Under the pieces are notes generated by a model. It worked only from the letters and a program-made list of their open reading frames with translations. It did no database searches and was not told where the DNA came from. Positions 1 through 10,938 of a stretch of DNA of 64,000 bases are shown here, in pieces. The stretch spans positions 1-64,000 of the forward strand of contig JAEUHC010000015.1 of assembly GCA_016794785.1 (NCBI GenBank), read 5' to 3'. Source of the DNA: Opitutaceae bacterium (GTDB lineage Bacteria; Verrucomicrobiota; Verrucomicrobiia; Opitutales; Opitutaceae). The position numbers and the translations under genes were made by a program. The number at the start of each line of letters is the position of its first letter. Position 1 is the stretch's first letter.

Positions 1-1750
1 GCGGGAGGAGCTGATCGGGCAGGATCACCGGATCATCAATTCGGGCTATCACACCCAGGCGTTCATCCGCGGCCTGTGGACGACGATCGCGCAGGGCCGG
101 GTCTGGCGGGGCGAGATCAAGAACCGCGCGAAGGACGGCTCATTCTACTGGGTGGACACGACGATCGTGCCCTTCCTGAACGAGCAAGGAAAACCCCGCC
201 AGTATGTCGCCATCCGCGCCGACATCACGGAACGCAAGCGGGCCGAGGAAGAGGCCGCCCGGCTGGTCGCCATCGTCGAATCATCCGACGAGGCGATCGT
301 CGGCAAAGATCTCAACGGCATCGTCACGAGCTGGAATACCGGGGCGGCAAAGATTTTCGGCTACACCGCCGCGCAGATGATCGGGCAGTCGATCATTCGC
401 CTGATTCCGCCGGAGCATCAGGACGAGGAGACGATGATCCTCGAAAAAATCCGGCGCGGCGAAAGTGTGCGGCAGTTCGAGACAGTCCGCGTCCGCCAGG
501 ATGGGAGCACCATCGACGTCATGCTCACAGTCTCTGCGATCAAGGATCGGGAGGGCGTGATCATCGGCGCATCGAAGGTCGCCCGCGACATCACGGACCG
601 AAAGCGGACCGAGGCGGCGCTGCGGGAGAGCGAGGATCGGCTGCATCGCTCCGTCCAGGAGTCGCCGATCCCGATGATCATCCATGATGAGCACGACCGC
701 GTCCTGCTGCTGAGCAAGGGCTGGACGAAATTCTCGGGCTACACGCTCGAGGATTTGCCGACGCTTTCCGACTGGACGGAGAAGGCGTATGGCGAACGCC
801 AAGGGATGGCCAAGGCGTATATCGACAATCTGTTTGCGATCGGAGAAACGGTGGCGAACGGCGAATGGACGATCACGGCGAAGGATGGGTCGAAACGGAT
901 TTGGGATTTTCAGACGACGCCGCTCGGACAGGCCATCGCCGGCGGGCGGGTGCTGCTTAGCCTGGCCGTCGATGTGACGGAGCGGAAGCGAGCCGAGGAT
1001 GAGGTTCGTCAGCTCAACGCCGATCTGGAGCGGCGCGTGGCGGAGCGCACGGCGGACCTGGAGGTCGCCAACCGGGAACTCGAGGCCTTCTCCTACTCGG
1101 TCTCGCACGATTTGCGCGCGCCCTTGCGGGCGGTGGATGGATTTTCGCAGACGGTGCTGGAGGATTTTGCGCCTTTGCTGCCGGAGGAGGGACGTCGCAG
1201 TTTGACGCGGATCCGCCGCTCCGCCCAGCGGATGGGCGCGCTGATCGACGATCTGCTGGCGTTTGCGCGGTTGAGCCGGCAAGAACTCAACAAGCGGGAA
1301 TTCGAAACCAGTCGGCTGGTGAATGATGTGCTGGCGGATCTGGGCGCGCCTTGGCCGGACCGGACCGTCGTCCTGACGGTCGGCGAATTGCCGCGGAGTT
1401 TCGGTGATCCGTCGCTGTTGAAGCAGGTCTGGGGCAATCTGCTGGCGAATGCCCTGAAATACAGCCGCAAGCGGGACCGGGCCGAAATCGAAGTCGGCTG
1501 CCGCCGGATCGAAGGCGCGGACATCTTTCATGTGCGGGACAATGGCACGGGCTTCGACATGCGCTACGCGGACAAACTGTTTGGCGTCTTTCAACGCTTG
1601 CACCGGGTCGAGGACTACGAGGGCACCGGCGTGGGCCTGGCGATTGTGCAGCGCATCATCTCGCGGCACGGCGGGCGGGTCTGGGCGGAAGCCGCCGTGG
1701 ACCAGGGCGCGACCTTTTTCTTCACCCTCAACCCGAACAAATCCCCATGA
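1..1750 (+). CDS. Multi-PAS sensor histidine kinase, 5' end outside window
   Basis: The reading frame is open from the left edge, so the N-terminus is missing; 582 residues are visible. In order they hold the end of a PAS domain (ending [11 protein letters not shown]), a second PAS ([18 protein letters not shown]), a third PAS, a short coiled coil ([18 protein letters not shown]), a HisKA domain with the H-box [16 protein letters not shown] (His369 of the visible part), and a HATPase_c domain with [18 protein letters not shown] and [10 protein letters not shown]. The H-box is of the phytochrome-kinase type. No membrane segment is visible. The stop overlaps the next start by ATGA, so a Rcp1-like receiver is its likely phosphotransfer partner. 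The stimulus is unknown. It is a paralogue of the kinase at 4647-7583. Confidence 0.93.
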   Translation, partial: REELIGQDHRIINSGYHTQAFIRGLWTTIAQGRVWRGEIKNRAKDGSFYWVDTTIVPFLNEQGKPRQYVAIRADITERKRAEEEAARLVAIVESSDEAIVGKDLNGIVTSWNTGAAKIFGYTAAQMIGQSIIRLIPPEHQDEETMILEKIRRGESVRQFETVRVRQDGSTIDVMLTVSAIKDREGVIIGASKVARDITDRKRTEAALRESEDRLHRSVQESPIPMIIHDEHDRVLLLSKGWTKFSGYTLEDLPTLSDWTEKAYGERQGMAKAYIDNLFAIGETVANGEWTITAKDGSKRIWDFQTTPLGQAIAGGRVLLSLAVDVTERKRAEDEVRQLNADLERRVAERTADLEVANRELEAFSYSVSHDLRAPLRAVDGFSQTVLEDFAPLLPEEGRRSLTRIRRSAQRMGALIDDLLAFARLSRQELNKREFETSRLVNDVLADLGAPWPDRTVVLTVGELPRSFGDPSLLKQVWGNLLANALKYSRKRDRAEIEVGCRRIEGADIFHVRDNGTGFDMRYADKLFGVFQRLHRVEDYEGTGVGLAIVQRIISRHGGRVWAEAAVDQGATFFFTLNPNKSP

Positions 1751-2199
1751 ACGAATCCAACGCCGTCGAAGTTTTGCTCGTCGAAGACAACCCGGACGAC
1801 CTCGAGCTGACGATGCGGGCCCTGCGCAAAGCGAATCTCGCCAACCGCATCCATGTCGCCCGCGACGGCGCCGAGGCGATGGAGTTCATTTTTTGCGAGG
1901 GGGCGCATGCCAATCGTCGCATCACTGATCGTCTCAAGGTGGTCCTGCTCGATCTCAAGTTGCCGAAGGTGGACGGGCTCGCGGTCCTCAAGCGCATCAA
2001 GGGGGACCCGCGCACCAAGACGACGCCCGTGGTGGTGCTGACGTCCTCCAAGGAGCAAAGGGACGTGGTGGAAAGCTACCAGCTCGGGGTGAACAGCTAC
2101 ATCGTGAAGCCGGTGAACTTCGATCGTTTCGCCGAGGCGGTGCGAGACCTTGGGCTCTACTGGCTCCTGCTTAATCAGCCGCCGAAACTGGACGACTGA
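1747..2199 (+). CDS. Rcp1-like single-domain response regulator
   Basis: This 150-residue protein is a lone CheY-like receiver. It shows LLVEDNPDD (acid pocket), [13 protein letters not shown] with phospho-acceptor Asp69, VLTSS and YIVKPVNF (conserved Lys). Receivers with the extended loop between beta2 and beta3 seen here ([10 protein letters not shown]...) are of the Rcp1 type, which are phosphorylated by phytochrome-like kinases. The start overlaps the stop of the upstream kinase by 4 bases, so the pair is probably translationally coupled. It has no output domain, so it must act through protein contacts or pass phosphate on, possibly to the kinase starting at 2210. Its paralogue is at 7580-8032. 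Confidence 0.93.
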   Translation: MNESNAVEVLLVEDNPDDLELTMRALRKANLANRIHVARDGAEAMEFIFCEGAHANRRITDRLKVVLLDLKLPKVDGLAVLKRIKGDPRTKTTPVVVLTSSKEQRDVVESYQLGVNSYIVKPVNFDRFAEAVRDLGLYWLLLNQPPKLDD

Positions 2200-2209
2200 C
2201 CCTTTCCCC

Positions 2210-4507
2210 ATGGCCCGCCCGCTCCGACTGCTCATCGCCGAGGACAGCCCCGCGGATGCGGATCTGCTCCTGCGTGAGCTGCGCGCCGCTGGTTTCGAGC
2301 CGAGGTGGCGGCGGGTGGACAGCGAAGTAGATTTTGTGGCCCAGCTGAACACCGGGATTGAGCTGGTGCTTTCGGATTTTCACATGCCGGGCTTTGACGG
2401 CTTGCGGGCCTTGGAACTGTTGCAGGCGCACGGGCTGGAAGTCCCGTTCATCATCGTGTCCGGCACGATTGGCGAGGACACCGCGGTGCTGGCGATGAAG
2501 CAAGGGGCCACCGATTTCCTCATGAAGGATCGGCTGGGCCGGCTGGGGCCCGCCGTGGAGCAGGCGCTTGAATCGTTTCGCCTGCGCCGGCAGCAGCGCG
2601 AGGCCGAGGCGGAGCGGGTGCGCGCCCAGGCGCAGTTGATTCTGCTCGAAGCCAGCGTGGCCCGGCTCAATGACATCGTCCTCATCACCGAGGCGGAGCC
2701 GCAGGATGAGCCGGGCCCTCGCATAGTTTTCGTCAACGATGCATTTGTGCGGCGCACCGGTTATGCGCGGGAGGAGGCGATGGGGCGGTCGCCGCGGTTT
2801 CTGCAGGGTCCGAAAACCAGCCGGGTCGAGCTGGACCGCATGCGCGCGGCGATGCGGCACTGGCAGCCCGTGCGGGTCGAGCTGATCAACTACACGAAGC
2901 AGGGCGAGGAATTCTGGGTTGAGATCGACATGGCGCCCGTGGCCGATGCGACCGGCTGGTTCACCCACTGGGTCGCGATCGAGCGCGACATTACCGAGCG
3001 CAAACGCACGGAGGAGGCGGTGCGGGCCGGTGAGGAGCGGCTGCGTATCGTGACGGACAATGCGCGGCTGGGCCTGGCCATCGTCGACCGCGAGCGGCGC
3101 TACACCTTTGCCAACCCGACCTACGCCCGGATCCTCGGGCTGGCGTCGTCGGACATCCTGGGCCGGCGCGTGGCCGATGTGCTGCCGCGCGTCTACGAAT
3201 CCCAAATTCGCCCCCGGCTGGAGCAGGCGCTTGCCGGCGAGCGGGTGGCCTACGAACTCTCCGAGGTGAATCCCGGCGATGGCCGCCACTATGCGGTCCG
3301 GTATGAGCCGCTGGTGCAGGATGGGGGCGTGCGCCTCGTCGTCGTCGTCATCACCGACATAACCGAGCAAAAGAAGGCGGATGCGGCCCTGCGGGACAGC
3401 GAGCAGACGCAGCGCCAGCTCGCGGAGCAGTTGGAAATCGAGCGCAGCCGGCTTGTCGCCGCGCAGACCGTCGCGAAGGTCGGCAGTTGGGAAACCGATC
3501 TCGCCGCGCTCACGGTGGCTTGGTCGCAGGAGACATTCCGGATCTTCGAGACGAGTCCCGCTGTTTTCTCCGGCACGCATGCGGGGTTCTTGGAATTTGT
3601 GCACCCGGAGGATCGGGCCTCCTTTGAGGCGGCTTTCGTCAAGTCGTGGGGCAAGCCGGGAGCGAGCACAGTCGAGCATCGGATTCTGCTGCCGGGAGGC
3701 CGGACGAAATTCGTCGAGGAGCGCTGGGTGGTCATCCGCGACGATCAGGGCCGGCCGATCCGCTGCATGGGCACTTGCCAGGACATCAGCCTGCGCAAGC
3801 AGACGGAGAACGAACTCCGCTCCGCTTCGCGCCAACTGCGCGCGCTGGCGGCGCGGGTTCAGTCCGTGCGTGAGGAGGAACGCACCGCGCTCGCCCGGGA
3901 GATTCACGACGTGCTGGCCCAGGAGCTCACCAAGCTGAAAATCGACCTGGTCTGGCTCGCCAAACGCGTGGGCTCACCGTCCGATGCGGCGACCCAAGCC
4001 GCCATCACCCGGCGCTGCGGTGAGGCGCTTGAACAAGTCGACGCCTCAATCACAACTGTGCAGCGCATCGCCACGGACCTGCGCCCCGTGATTCTCGACA
4101 GTCTGGGCCTGCCTGCGGCGGTCGAGTGGGTGGTGGAGGATTTTGCCCGGCGGACGGGCATTGCAGGCCGTGCCCAGGTCCAGCGCCGCGAAACCGCGCT
4201 GGACCGAGATCGGGCGACGGCGATTTTCCGCATTTTGCAGGAGAGCCTCACAAATGTCGCCCGTTATGCGCAGGCTTCGGAGGTGGTCGTGACATTCTCG
4301 GAGGAGGCCGAGGCCGCGAGGCTGACCGTGGTGGACGACGGCGTCGGCATCACCCGCGAACGTCTGGAAGACCCTCGTTCCATCGGTCTGCTTGGCATGA
4401 AGGAGCGGGCTTTTGCCTTTGGCGGCTCGGTGGAGATCACCGGTGTGCCGGGCGCCGGCACCACGGTCGCTGTGCATTTGCCCGTCAGGCCCGTCCCCGA
4501 GCCATGA
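2210..4507 (+). CDS. REC-PAS(LOV-like)-PAS-PAS-HisKA_3 histidine kinase
   Basis: The 765-residue protein starts with a receiver (LLIAEDSPADADLLL, Asp56 in LSDFHMPGFDG). A PAS domain of LOV type follows, containing GRSPRFLQGP and INYTKQGEEFW; the cysteine of the LOV signature is replaced by proline. Two more PAS domains come next, then a NarX/DesK-type HisKA_3 box (REEERTALAREIHDVLAQEL, His566) and a HATPase ending in SIGLLGMKERA. HisKA_3 kinases normally phosphorylate NarL/LuxR regulators, while the N-terminal REC implies input from another kinase. The ATG at 2210 was preferred over an upstream in-frame ATG at 2150 that lies inside the previous gene; the gap is 10 bases. It is probably soluble. 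Its paralogue is at 8054-10285. Confidence 0.92.
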   Translation: MARPLRLLIAEDSPADADLLLRELRAAGFEPRWRRVDSEVDFVAQLNTGIELVLSDFHMPGFDGLRALELLQAHGLEVPFIIVSGTIGEDTAVLAMKQGATDFLMKDRLGRLGPAVEQALESFRLRRQQREAEAERVRAQAQLILLEASVARLNDIVLITEAEPQDEPGPRIVFVNDAFVRRTGYAREEAMGRSPRFLQGPKTSRVELDRMRAAMRHWQPVRVELINYTKQGEEFWVEIDMAPVADATGWFTHWVAIERDITERKRTEEAVRAGEERLRIVTDNARLGLAIVDRERRYTFANPTYARILGLASSDILGRRVADVLPRVYESQIRPRLEQALAGERVAYELSEVNPGDGRHYAVRYEPLVQDGGVRLVVVVITDITEQKKADAALRDSEQTQRQLAEQLEIERSRLVAAQTVAKVGSWETDLAALTVAWSQETFRIFETSPAVFSGTHAGFLEFVHPEDRASFEAAFVKSWGKPGASTVEHRILLPGGRTKFVEERWVVIRDDQGRPIRCMGTCQDISLRKQTENELRSASRQLRALAARVQSVREEERTALAREIHDVLAQELTKLKIDLVWLAKRVGSPSDAATQAAITRRCGEALEQVDASITTVQRIATDLRPVILDSLGLPAAVEWVVEDFARRTGIAGRAQVQRRETALDRDRATAIFRILQESLTNVARYAQASEVVVTFSEEAEAARLTVVDDGVGITRERLEDPRSIGLLGMKERAFAFGGSVEITGVPGAGTTVAVHLPVRPVPEP

Positions 4508-4646
4508 GCCGCGAGATGGAAGTCGTGGCAGGACCCGGGAGTTGTTGTCTGCCGCGGCGGTCTGGTCTTCTTCGATTGCCATCGACGAAGGCATCTTCGT
4601 CTGACAGTCCCAAAGCCTCGTGAGCCCGCTCCCTTGCTCCCGTGCC

Positions 4647-7583
4647 ATGATGGCGTTACGTGAATCTGCCGACGAGGTTCGTCGCGTCAAATTTGGCGGG
4701 GCCCCGACCCGGTGGGTGATCGTCATCGGATGGCTGATTTGGATTTCCGGTCTCGTCTGGGCTCAGCCTGCGTCCGAGACGCCCCGCAGTATCCGGGTCG
4801 TGATGGACAACAACTATCCGCCCTACGTGCTCGCGACGCCGGACGGAAATTTGGAAGGCATCCTGATCGATCAGTGGCGTGCGTGGGAGAAGGTCACGGG
4901 CATCAAGGTCGAGATTCATGCGATGGACTGGGCCGATGCCTTGAGGCGCATGCGCGCGGGCGAGTTCGATGTGATCGACACCATCTTTGAGACCGCGGAG
5001 CGCCGCGCCTACTTCGATTATACGCGGCCCTATGCGAAGATCGAGGTCCCGATTTTCTTCCACAAGGAGATCTCCGGCATCACCAACCTCGCCTCGCTGC
5101 GGGGGTTCCCCGTCGGGGCGAAGACAGGGGACCATGCGCTCGATCTGCTGAAGGCCGACGGCACGGTGACGGTGGTCCCCTTCCACAATTACGAGTCAAT
5201 CGTCGAGGCGGCGAAGCAGCACCGGGTGAACGTCTTTGTCATCGATGAGCCGCCGGCGGTTTATTTCCTGAACAAGTTCGGCATTGCGGGTGAATTCCGG
5301 CAATCGCCGCCGATCAACGTGGGGCAGTTCCATCGCGCGGTGCGCAAGGGCCGGACGGAATTGCTCCGCACCGTGGAGGCGGGCTTCGCCGCGATCGGAG
5401 AGGCCGAGCTGAAGCGGATCGATGAAAAATGGGCCGGGCGTGTGGTCCGACGTGGATTTTCCGGCCTTCTTTTGGTGGTGCTGTTGTTGGTTCTGGCGGG
5501 GTGCCTCAGCCTGATTGCCCGGAATCGGCGGCTCGGGCAGTCGATGCGTGACAAGACGGCAGCCCTGCGCGAAAGCGAACAGCGCTTCCGCGCGCTCTTC
5601 GAGCAGGCCCCGCTGGGCATCGCCGAAGGCGAGGTCGCTTCGGCGCGCTTCGTCCATGTCAACCAGCGGTTCGCCGATATCCTCGGCTACACGGTCGAGG
5701 AGTTGCTCAAACTCACGTTCAAGGACTTCACGCACCCCGATGATCTGCCCAAGGATCTCGCGCAGTTTGAGAAAGTCGTCACCGGGGAGCAGCGGACGTT
5801 CTCGATGGAGAAGCGCTACATTCGGAAAGACGGCGCGGTCATCTGGGTGAACCTGTTCGTCTCTAGCCTGGGGCCGCCCGGGGAGAGGCCGGAGCGTTGC
5901 ATGGCGGTGGTCGAGGATATCACGGAGCGAAAGCGGGCCGAAGAACGGTTTCGCCGACTCGTGGAGTCCAATGTGCAGGGCGTGATCTTTTGGAACAGAC
6001 AAGGTCGGATCACCGAAGCCAACGACGCTTTCCTCGCGCTCGTTGGCTACACCCGGGAGGAACTCATGGCCGGTCTGATCGACTGGGCGGAGATGACCCC
6101 GCCGGAATACCGCCAGGGCGACGTGCGGGCGCTGGACGAAATCGCCGTGCGGGGTTTTTGCACCCCGTATGAGAAGGCCTATATCCGCAAGGATGGCACG
6201 ACCGTGCCGATCCTGCTGGGCGGGGCATCGTTTGAGGACAAGCCGGACGAGGGCGTGTCGTTCGTGATCGACATCACGCAGCGCAAGAAGGCCGAGGCCG
6301 AGGTGCACCGCCTCAACGCCAGCCTCGAGGCCCGCGTGGCCAAGCGCACGGCCGAACTCCAGCTGGCCAACGACGAACAGCGGCGCAGCCGCGCGGTCTT
6401 CGTGAATCTGTTTGAATCCCTGCCCGGTCCCTACCTCGTCCTGACCCCCGAACTCATCATCGTCACCGCGAGCGACGCCTACCTTAAGGCCACCATGACC
6501 ACGCGCGCCGGCATCATCGGGCGCCCGCTCTTCGAAGTCTTCCCGGATAATCCCGCCGATCCGCAGGGCGATGGTGTCGCCAATCTCCGGGCCTCGCTCA
6601 CCCGGGTGCTGGAGACGAATGCCCCGGATACCATGGCGATCCAAAAATACGATGTGCGCCGGCCCGACGGCACCTTTGAGGAACGCTATTGGAGCCCGAT
6701 CAACTCGCCGGTGTTCAGCGCCGAGCGTCGGCTGGAATTCATCGTCCACCGGGTGGAGGATGTGACGGATTTCGTGCGGCAGAAAGCCTTGGCCCCGGGG
6801 ACCCTGACCAGGGCGAACGCCCGCGAGCATCTGATGGAGGCGGAGATCTACCGCAGCGCGCAGCAACTGCAGCAGGCCAACGCCCGGCTGCATGACGCCA
6901 ACCGCGAGCTCGAGTCCTTTTCCTATTCGGTGTCGCACGACCTGCGCGCTCCGCTGCGGGCCATCGACGGGTTTGCGCAGATCGTGATTGAGGATTTCGG
7001 CCCGGCCTTGCCGGATGAGGGGCAGCGCTATCTGAAGAACATCGGCCTCGCCGCCCAGAAGATGGGCGCGCTGATCGACGATCTGCTGCGGTTTTCCCGC
7101 CTCGGCCGGCTGCCCTTGGCCCGGACCGAGATCGACATGGACCGGCTCGTGCGCGAGGTCGTCGACGATCTCGCGGACCAGCGGCAGGGGCGCCCGCTCG
7201 AGCTTAAGATCGCGGCGCTGGCGCCCTGCACGGGCGATCGGGTCACGCTCAAGCAGGTTTGGATCAACCTGCTCTCAAACGCGCTGAAGTTCACCGCCAG
7301 GCGCGCGCCGGCGGTCATCGAGATCGGCTGCACCCAGGAGAATGCCGGGCACGTCTATTTCATCCGCGACAACGGCGCCGGCTTCGACATGCGCTATGCC
7401 AGCAAGCTGTTTGGCGTCTTTCAGCGCCAGCATCGCGCCGAGGACTACGAGGGGACCGGAGTCGGTCTCGCCATCGTGCAGCGCGTCGTCCATCGACATG
7501 GCGGTCGCGTCTGGGCCGAGGCTGCAGTTGATCAAGGCGCGACTTTTTATTTCACCTTGGGAGGAACCGAAACACCGTCATGA
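4647..7583 (+). CDS. Membrane sensor kinase with SBP_bac_3 sensor, PAS domains and phytochrome-type HisKA
   Basis: About 978 residues. An N-terminal signal/anchor ([18 protein letters not shown]) precedes a family-3 solute-binding domain (residues ~45-270: [38 protein letters not shown]), as in BvgS/EvgS-type sensors. A transmembrane helix ([19 protein letters not shown]), three PAS domains, a coiled coil, HisKA ([16 protein letters not shown], His764) and HATPase ([18 protein letters not shown]) follow. It therefore senses a periplasmic ligand, perhaps an amino acid or similar small molecule; which one cannot be read from the sequence. ATG is at 4647 or 4650; an in-frame GTG at 4620 is an alternative. 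The stop overlaps the next gene by ATGA. Confidence 0.93.
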   Translation: MMALRESADEVRRVKFGGAPTRWVIVIGWLIWISGLVWAQPASETPRSIRVVMDNNYPPYVLATPDGNLEGILIDQWRAWEKVTGIKVEIHAMDWADALRRMRAGEFDVIDTIFETAERRAYFDYTRPYAKIEVPIFFHKEISGITNLASLRGFPVGAKTGDHALDLLKADGTVTVVPFHNYESIVEAAKQHRVNVFVIDEPPAVYFLNKFGIAGEFRQSPPINVGQFHRAVRKGRTELLRTVEAGFAAIGEAELKRIDEKWAGRVVRRGFSGLLLVVLLLVLAGCLSLIARNRRLGQSMRDKTAALRESEQRFRALFEQAPLGIAEGEVASARFVHVNQRFADILGYTVEELLKLTFKDFTHPDDLPKDLAQFEKVVTGEQRTFSMEKRYIRKDGAVIWVNLFVSSLGPPGERPERCMAVVEDITERKRAEERFRRLVESNVQGVIFWNRQGRITEANDAFLALVGYTREELMAGLIDWAEMTPPEYRQGDVRALDEIAVRGFCTPYEKAYIRKDGTTVPILLGGASFEDKPDEGVSFVIDITQRKKAEAEVHRLNASLEARVAKRTAELQLANDEQRRSRAVFVNLFESLPGPYLVLTPELIIVTASDAYLKATMTTRAGIIGRPLFEVFPDNPADPQGDGVANLRASLTRVLETNAPDTMAIQKYDVRRPDGTFEERYWSPINSPVFSAERRLEFIVHRVEDVTDFVRQKALAPGTLTRANAREHLMEAEIYRSAQQLQQANARLHDANRELESFSYSVSHDLRAPLRAIDGFAQIVIEDFGPALPDEGQRYLKNIGLAAQKMGALIDDLLRFSRLGRLPLARTEIDMDRLVREVVDDLADQRQGRPLELKIAALAPCTGDRVTLKQVWINLLSNALKFTARRAPAVIEIGCTQENAGHVYFIRDNGAGFDMRYASKLFGVFQRQHRAEDYEGTGVGLAIVQRVVHRHGGRVWAEAAVDQGATFYFTLGGTETPS

Positions 7584-8032
7584 ACGAAGCGAACGCCGTC
7601 GAGATCCTGCTCGTCGAGGACAATCCCCAGGACCTGGAGCTCACGCTTCGCAGCCTGCAAAAGGCCAAGGTGTCGAACCGCATCCGGGTCGCGCGCGATG
7701 GGGCAGAGGCGCTGGAGTTCATCTTCGGCGAAGGGCCGCACGCCGGGCGCAAGGTCGAGGATGCCCCCAAGCTCATCTTGCTGGATCTTAAGCTCCCCAG
7801 GATCGACGGCCTGGAGGTGCTGAAGCGCATCAAGGCCGATCGCCGCACCCACGCGATCCCCGTGGTGGTGCTGACTTCCTCGCGCGAGCAGCGCGACGTG
7901 GTGGAAAGCTACGACCTGGGGGTCAACAGCTACATCGTGAAGCCGGTGAACTTCGAGAAGTTCGCCGAGGCGGTCCGGGATCTCGGGGTCTATTGGCTTC
8001 TCCTTAACCAACCCCCGAAGCTGACCGTCTAA
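7580..8032 (+). CDS. Rcp1-like single-domain response regulator, second copy
   Basis: A 150-residue lone receiver, clearly paralogous to the one at 1747-2199. It carries LLVEDNPQD, Asp69 in [32 protein letters not shown] and [10 protein letters not shown], and both copies share the C-terminal sequence [13 protein letters not shown] or a close variant. Its start overlaps the upstream kinase stop by 4 bases. The likely phosphodonor is the SBP_bac_3 kinase, and a likely recipient is the REC-PAS-HisKA_3 kinase 22 bases downstream. No DNA-binding domain is present. Confidence 0.93.
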   Translation: MNEANAVEILLVEDNPQDLELTLRSLQKAKVSNRIRVARDGAEALEFIFGEGPHAGRKVEDAPKLILLDLKLPRIDGLEVLKRIKADRRTHAIPVVVLTSSREQRDVVESYDLGVNSYIVKPVNFEKFAEAVRDLGVYWLLLNQPPKLTV

Positions 8033-8053
8033 CCCATTCCTGGCTCACGCATC

Positions 8054-10285
8054 ATGGCCCGCCCCCTCAAACTCGTCATCGTCGAGGACAGTGCCTTTGA
8101 CACGGAGCTGATGCTGCGCGAGCTCCGGCAGGCGGGTTTTGCGCCGGAATGGAAACGGGTCTCCACCGAGGCGGAATATCTCGCGGAGCTGGCGGCCGAG
8201 CCTGAAGTGGTGATTTCGGATTTTGCCGTGCCCCAGTTGAACGGATTTCGCGCCCTCGAGCTGTTGAGGGAACGGGATGCCCGGACTCCGTTCATTTTGG
8301 TCTCGGGCGTCATCGGTGAGGACACGGCGGTGCTCGCCATGAAAAAAGGGGCGTCGGACTACCTGATGAAGGACCGGCTCGCCCGGCTGGGCCCGGCGGT
8401 CACGCACGTCCTGGAGCAGAGCCGGCTGCGACGGGAACGGCGGGAAGTCGAGGCCTCCATGGCGCGCACGCAGGCGCAGCTCGATTTGCTCGAGGCCAGT
8501 GTCGCACGGCTCAACGACATGGTGATCATCACCGAGGCCGAGCCGCTGGCCGAGCCCGGGCCCCGGATCGTGTTTGTGAACGACGCCTTTGTCCGGCGCA
8601 CCGGCTATGCCAAGGCGGAGGCACTGGGCCGCTCGCCGCGTTTCCTGCAAGGCCCGAAGACCAGCCGGGCCGAGCTCGATCGCATCCAGGAGGCCATGGC
8701 GCGCTGGCAGCCGGTGCGAGTGGAGCTGCTCAACTACACGAAGGCGGGTGAGGAATTCTGGGTCGAACTCGACATGGCCCCCGTGGCCGATGCCAACGGC
8801 TGGTTCACCCATTGGGTGGCGGTCGAGCGCGATATCACGAAGCGCAAAAAAATGGAGGAGGCGCTGCGCACCAGCGAGGAGCGGCTGCGCGTCGTGACCG
8901 ACAATGCGCAGCTGGGGCTGATTATCATCGATCGCGAGCGGCGCTATGTTTTTGCCAATTCCACCTACTCGGGGATCGTCGGCGTCCCGGTGCATGAGAT
9001 CCTGGGGCGGAGTGTGGCCGAGCTGCTGCCCACGATCTACGAAGACGATATTCGCCCGCGGCTGGACCGGGCCTTTCGCGGGGAGCGGGTGTGCTTTGCG
9101 CGCAGCGTGGGGCGGGACAGCGACAACACCCATTACGAAATCCGGTATGAACCGATCCGGTCGGAAGGGGCGGTCTCCTCGGTGGTGGTCGTGATCGTCG
9201 ATATCACCGAACGAATCCGCACCGAGCGCGTGCGCCTGGAGGCGGAGGCGCGCTATCGCACGCTGTTTGAATGCGCGCCGGATGGCATCCTGATCACGGA
9301 TGCACAGTCCAATCTGATCGATGCCAATGCGAGCGTGTGTCGCATGCTGGGCTACGGGCGGGCCGAGCTCCTGGGGCTGAATTCGGCGCAGATCGTCGAT
9401 CCGGCGGAGGTCGCGCACATCGAGGCGACGGTGAAGGAAATCCAGTCGGGCGCCGAGCATCACCGCGAATGGCGCTTCAAGCGCAAGGATGGCTCGGGGT
9501 TTGTCGCCGAGGTAATCGGGACCATGATGCCGGATGGATCGGTGCTGGGATTGATTCGCGACATCACCGATCGCAAGCGGGCGGAAACCGCCGTCCGGGC
9601 GGCGGCGGAGCAACTGCGGACCCTGGCCGCGCGCGTCCAATCCGTGCGCGAGGAGGAGCGCACAACGATCGCGCGGGAAATCCACGACATCCTCGCGCAG
9701 GATCTCACGCGGCTGAAGATCGATCTATCGTGGCACGCCAAGCAGCTGGCGCGGCCGGAGGTTCCGGCGGAGCGGGCCGCGGCGGCCGGACGCATGGCCG
9801 AGGCGATTGCCCAGGTCGACACCGCGATTTCCACCGTGCAGCGAATCGCCACTGATCTGCGGCCCGTGGTCCTCGACAGCCTGGGCCTGCCTGCGGCGGT
9901 GGAGTGGGTGGTGCAGGATTTCGCACAGCGCACCGGGCTCGCCTGCCGCGTGCAGGTGGGGAACGCGACCACCGCGCTGGACCGCGATCGGGCGACGGCG
10001 ATTTTCCGCATTTTGCAGGAGAGCCTGACGAACGTCGCGCGCCACGCGCGCGCCTCGGAGGTGGAGGTGGAATTCAGCGAGGAATCGGGCCTCGCCACCC
10101 TCACGATCTGCGACAACGGCGTCGGCATCGACCACGCCCTGCTGGACGATCCGCGCTCCATCGGCCTGCTGGGCATGAGGGAGCGGGCGCACGCGTTCGG
10201 CGGAGCCGTGGAGATCAGCGGCTCGCCCCAATCGGGCACCTCCGTGGTGGTGCAACTCCCGATCAATAATCCCGCCGCGCCATGA
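8054..10285 (+). CDS. REC-PAS(LOV-like)-PAS-PAS-HisKA_3 histidine kinase, second copy
   Basis: This 743-residue protein is built like 2210-4507: a receiver (Asp56 in VISDFAVPQLNG), a LOV-like PAS with GRSPRFLQGP and LNYTKAGEEFW in which the reactive cysteine is proline, two further PAS domains, a HisKA_3 box (REIHDILAQDL, His544) and a HATPase (DNGVGIDH, SIGLLGMRERAHAFGG). The kinase regions of the two copies are close even at the DNA level (for example around 4200-4260 and 9980-10040). The gene overlaps the next one, a LuxR-family regulator, by ATGA. HisKA_3 kinases generally pair with such regulators, so this is a confident cognate pair by position and family. Confidence 0.92.
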   Translation: MARPLKLVIVEDSAFDTELMLRELRQAGFAPEWKRVSTEAEYLAELAAEPEVVISDFAVPQLNGFRALELLRERDARTPFILVSGVIGEDTAVLAMKKGASDYLMKDRLARLGPAVTHVLEQSRLRRERREVEASMARTQAQLDLLEASVARLNDMVIITEAEPLAEPGPRIVFVNDAFVRRTGYAKAEALGRSPRFLQGPKTSRAELDRIQEAMARWQPVRVELLNYTKAGEEFWVELDMAPVADANGWFTHWVAVERDITKRKKMEEALRTSEERLRVVTDNAQLGLIIIDRERRYVFANSTYSGIVGVPVHEILGRSVAELLPTIYEDDIRPRLDRAFRGERVCFARSVGRDSDNTHYEIRYEPIRSEGAVSSVVVVIVDITERIRTERVRLEAEARYRTLFECAPDGILITDAQSNLIDANASVCRMLGYGRAELLGLNSAQIVDPAEVAHIEATVKEIQSGAEHHREWRFKRKDGSGFVAEVIGTMMPDGSVLGLIRDITDRKRAETAVRAAAEQLRTLAARVQSVREEERTTIAREIHDILAQDLTRLKIDLSWHAKQLARPEVPAERAAAAGRMAEAIAQVDTAISTVQRIATDLRPVVLDSLGLPAAVEWVVQDFAQRTGLACRVQVGNATTALDRDRATAIFRILQESLTNVARHARASEVEVEFSEESGLATLTICDNGVGIDHALLDDPRSIGLLGMRERAHAFGGAVEISGSPQSGTSVVVQLPINNPAAP

Positions 10286-10920
10286 TTCGCATCCTCATTT
10301 CGGACGACCACGCCATCCTGCGGCAGGGGCTGAAGCAGATCCTCGCCGACGAGATTCCGCAGATCGAATTCGGCGAGGCCGGGGAGGCGGCGGAGACCCT
10401 CGCGCTGCTGCATCGCGAGAAATGGGACCTGCTGATCCTCGACGTGAACATGCCGGGGCGAAATGGCTTCGAGGTGCTGACCGAAGTGCGGCGCAGCTTT
10501 CCGCACGTGCCGGTGTTGGTGCTTAGCTCGGTCCCTGAAGATCAGATCGGGCTGCGCGTCATCCGCGGCGGCGCGGCGGGTTACCTGAACAAACAGATTG
10601 CGCCGGAGCGGCTGGTGGAGGCCGTGCAGACCGCGTTGCGCGGCGAATGCTTTATCAGCCCCGCGCTGGCGCAGCGGCTGGCGGCCGAGGTCGCTCTGGC
10701 GGGCTCCGGGCCGCGCCACGAATTGCTTTCCGCCCGTGAACTGCAGGTGTTTCACCTGAGCGCCGCGGGGAAGGCCGTGAAAGAAATTGCCGCGGAACTT
10801 TCGCTGAGCGCAAAAACGATCAGCACCTTTCGCAGCCGGATTTTTCAAAAGCTCGGCCTGAAAAATGACATCGAGCTCGCGCGCTACGCGCGGGAACATG
10901 GACTTGCGGCGGACCAATAG
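10282..10920 (+). CDS. GacA/UvrY-like LuxR-family response regulator
   Basis: The 212-residue protein has an N-terminal receiver (LISDDHAILRQGLKQIL, Asp54 in LILDVNMPGRNG, conserved Lys in YLNKQI) and a C-terminal LuxR-type HTH (SARELQVFHLSAAGKAVKEI, then LSLSAKTISTFRSRI and LKNDIELARYAREHGL). The recognition helix and following segment resemble GacA/UvrY (SPKTVSTYRYRLFEKL, VKNDVEL). It is the only obvious DNA-binding output protein in the island. It is translationally coupled to the HisKA_3 kinase upstream. Regulators of this subgroup bind a TGTAAG-N6-CTTACA box; related dyads occur at 10939 and 13099. Confidence 0.92.
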   Translation: MIRILISDDHAILRQGLKQILADEIPQIEFGEAGEAAETLALLHREKWDLLILDVNMPGRNGFEVLTEVRRSFPHVPVLVLSSVPEDQIGLRVIRGGAAGYLNKQIAPERLVEAVQTALRGECFISPALAQRLAAEVALAGSGPRHELLSARELQVFHLSAAGKAVKEIAAELSLSAKTISTFRSRIFQKLGLKNDIELARYAREHGLAADQ

Positions 10921-10938
10921 GGCCGGGCACAGGGCGTT

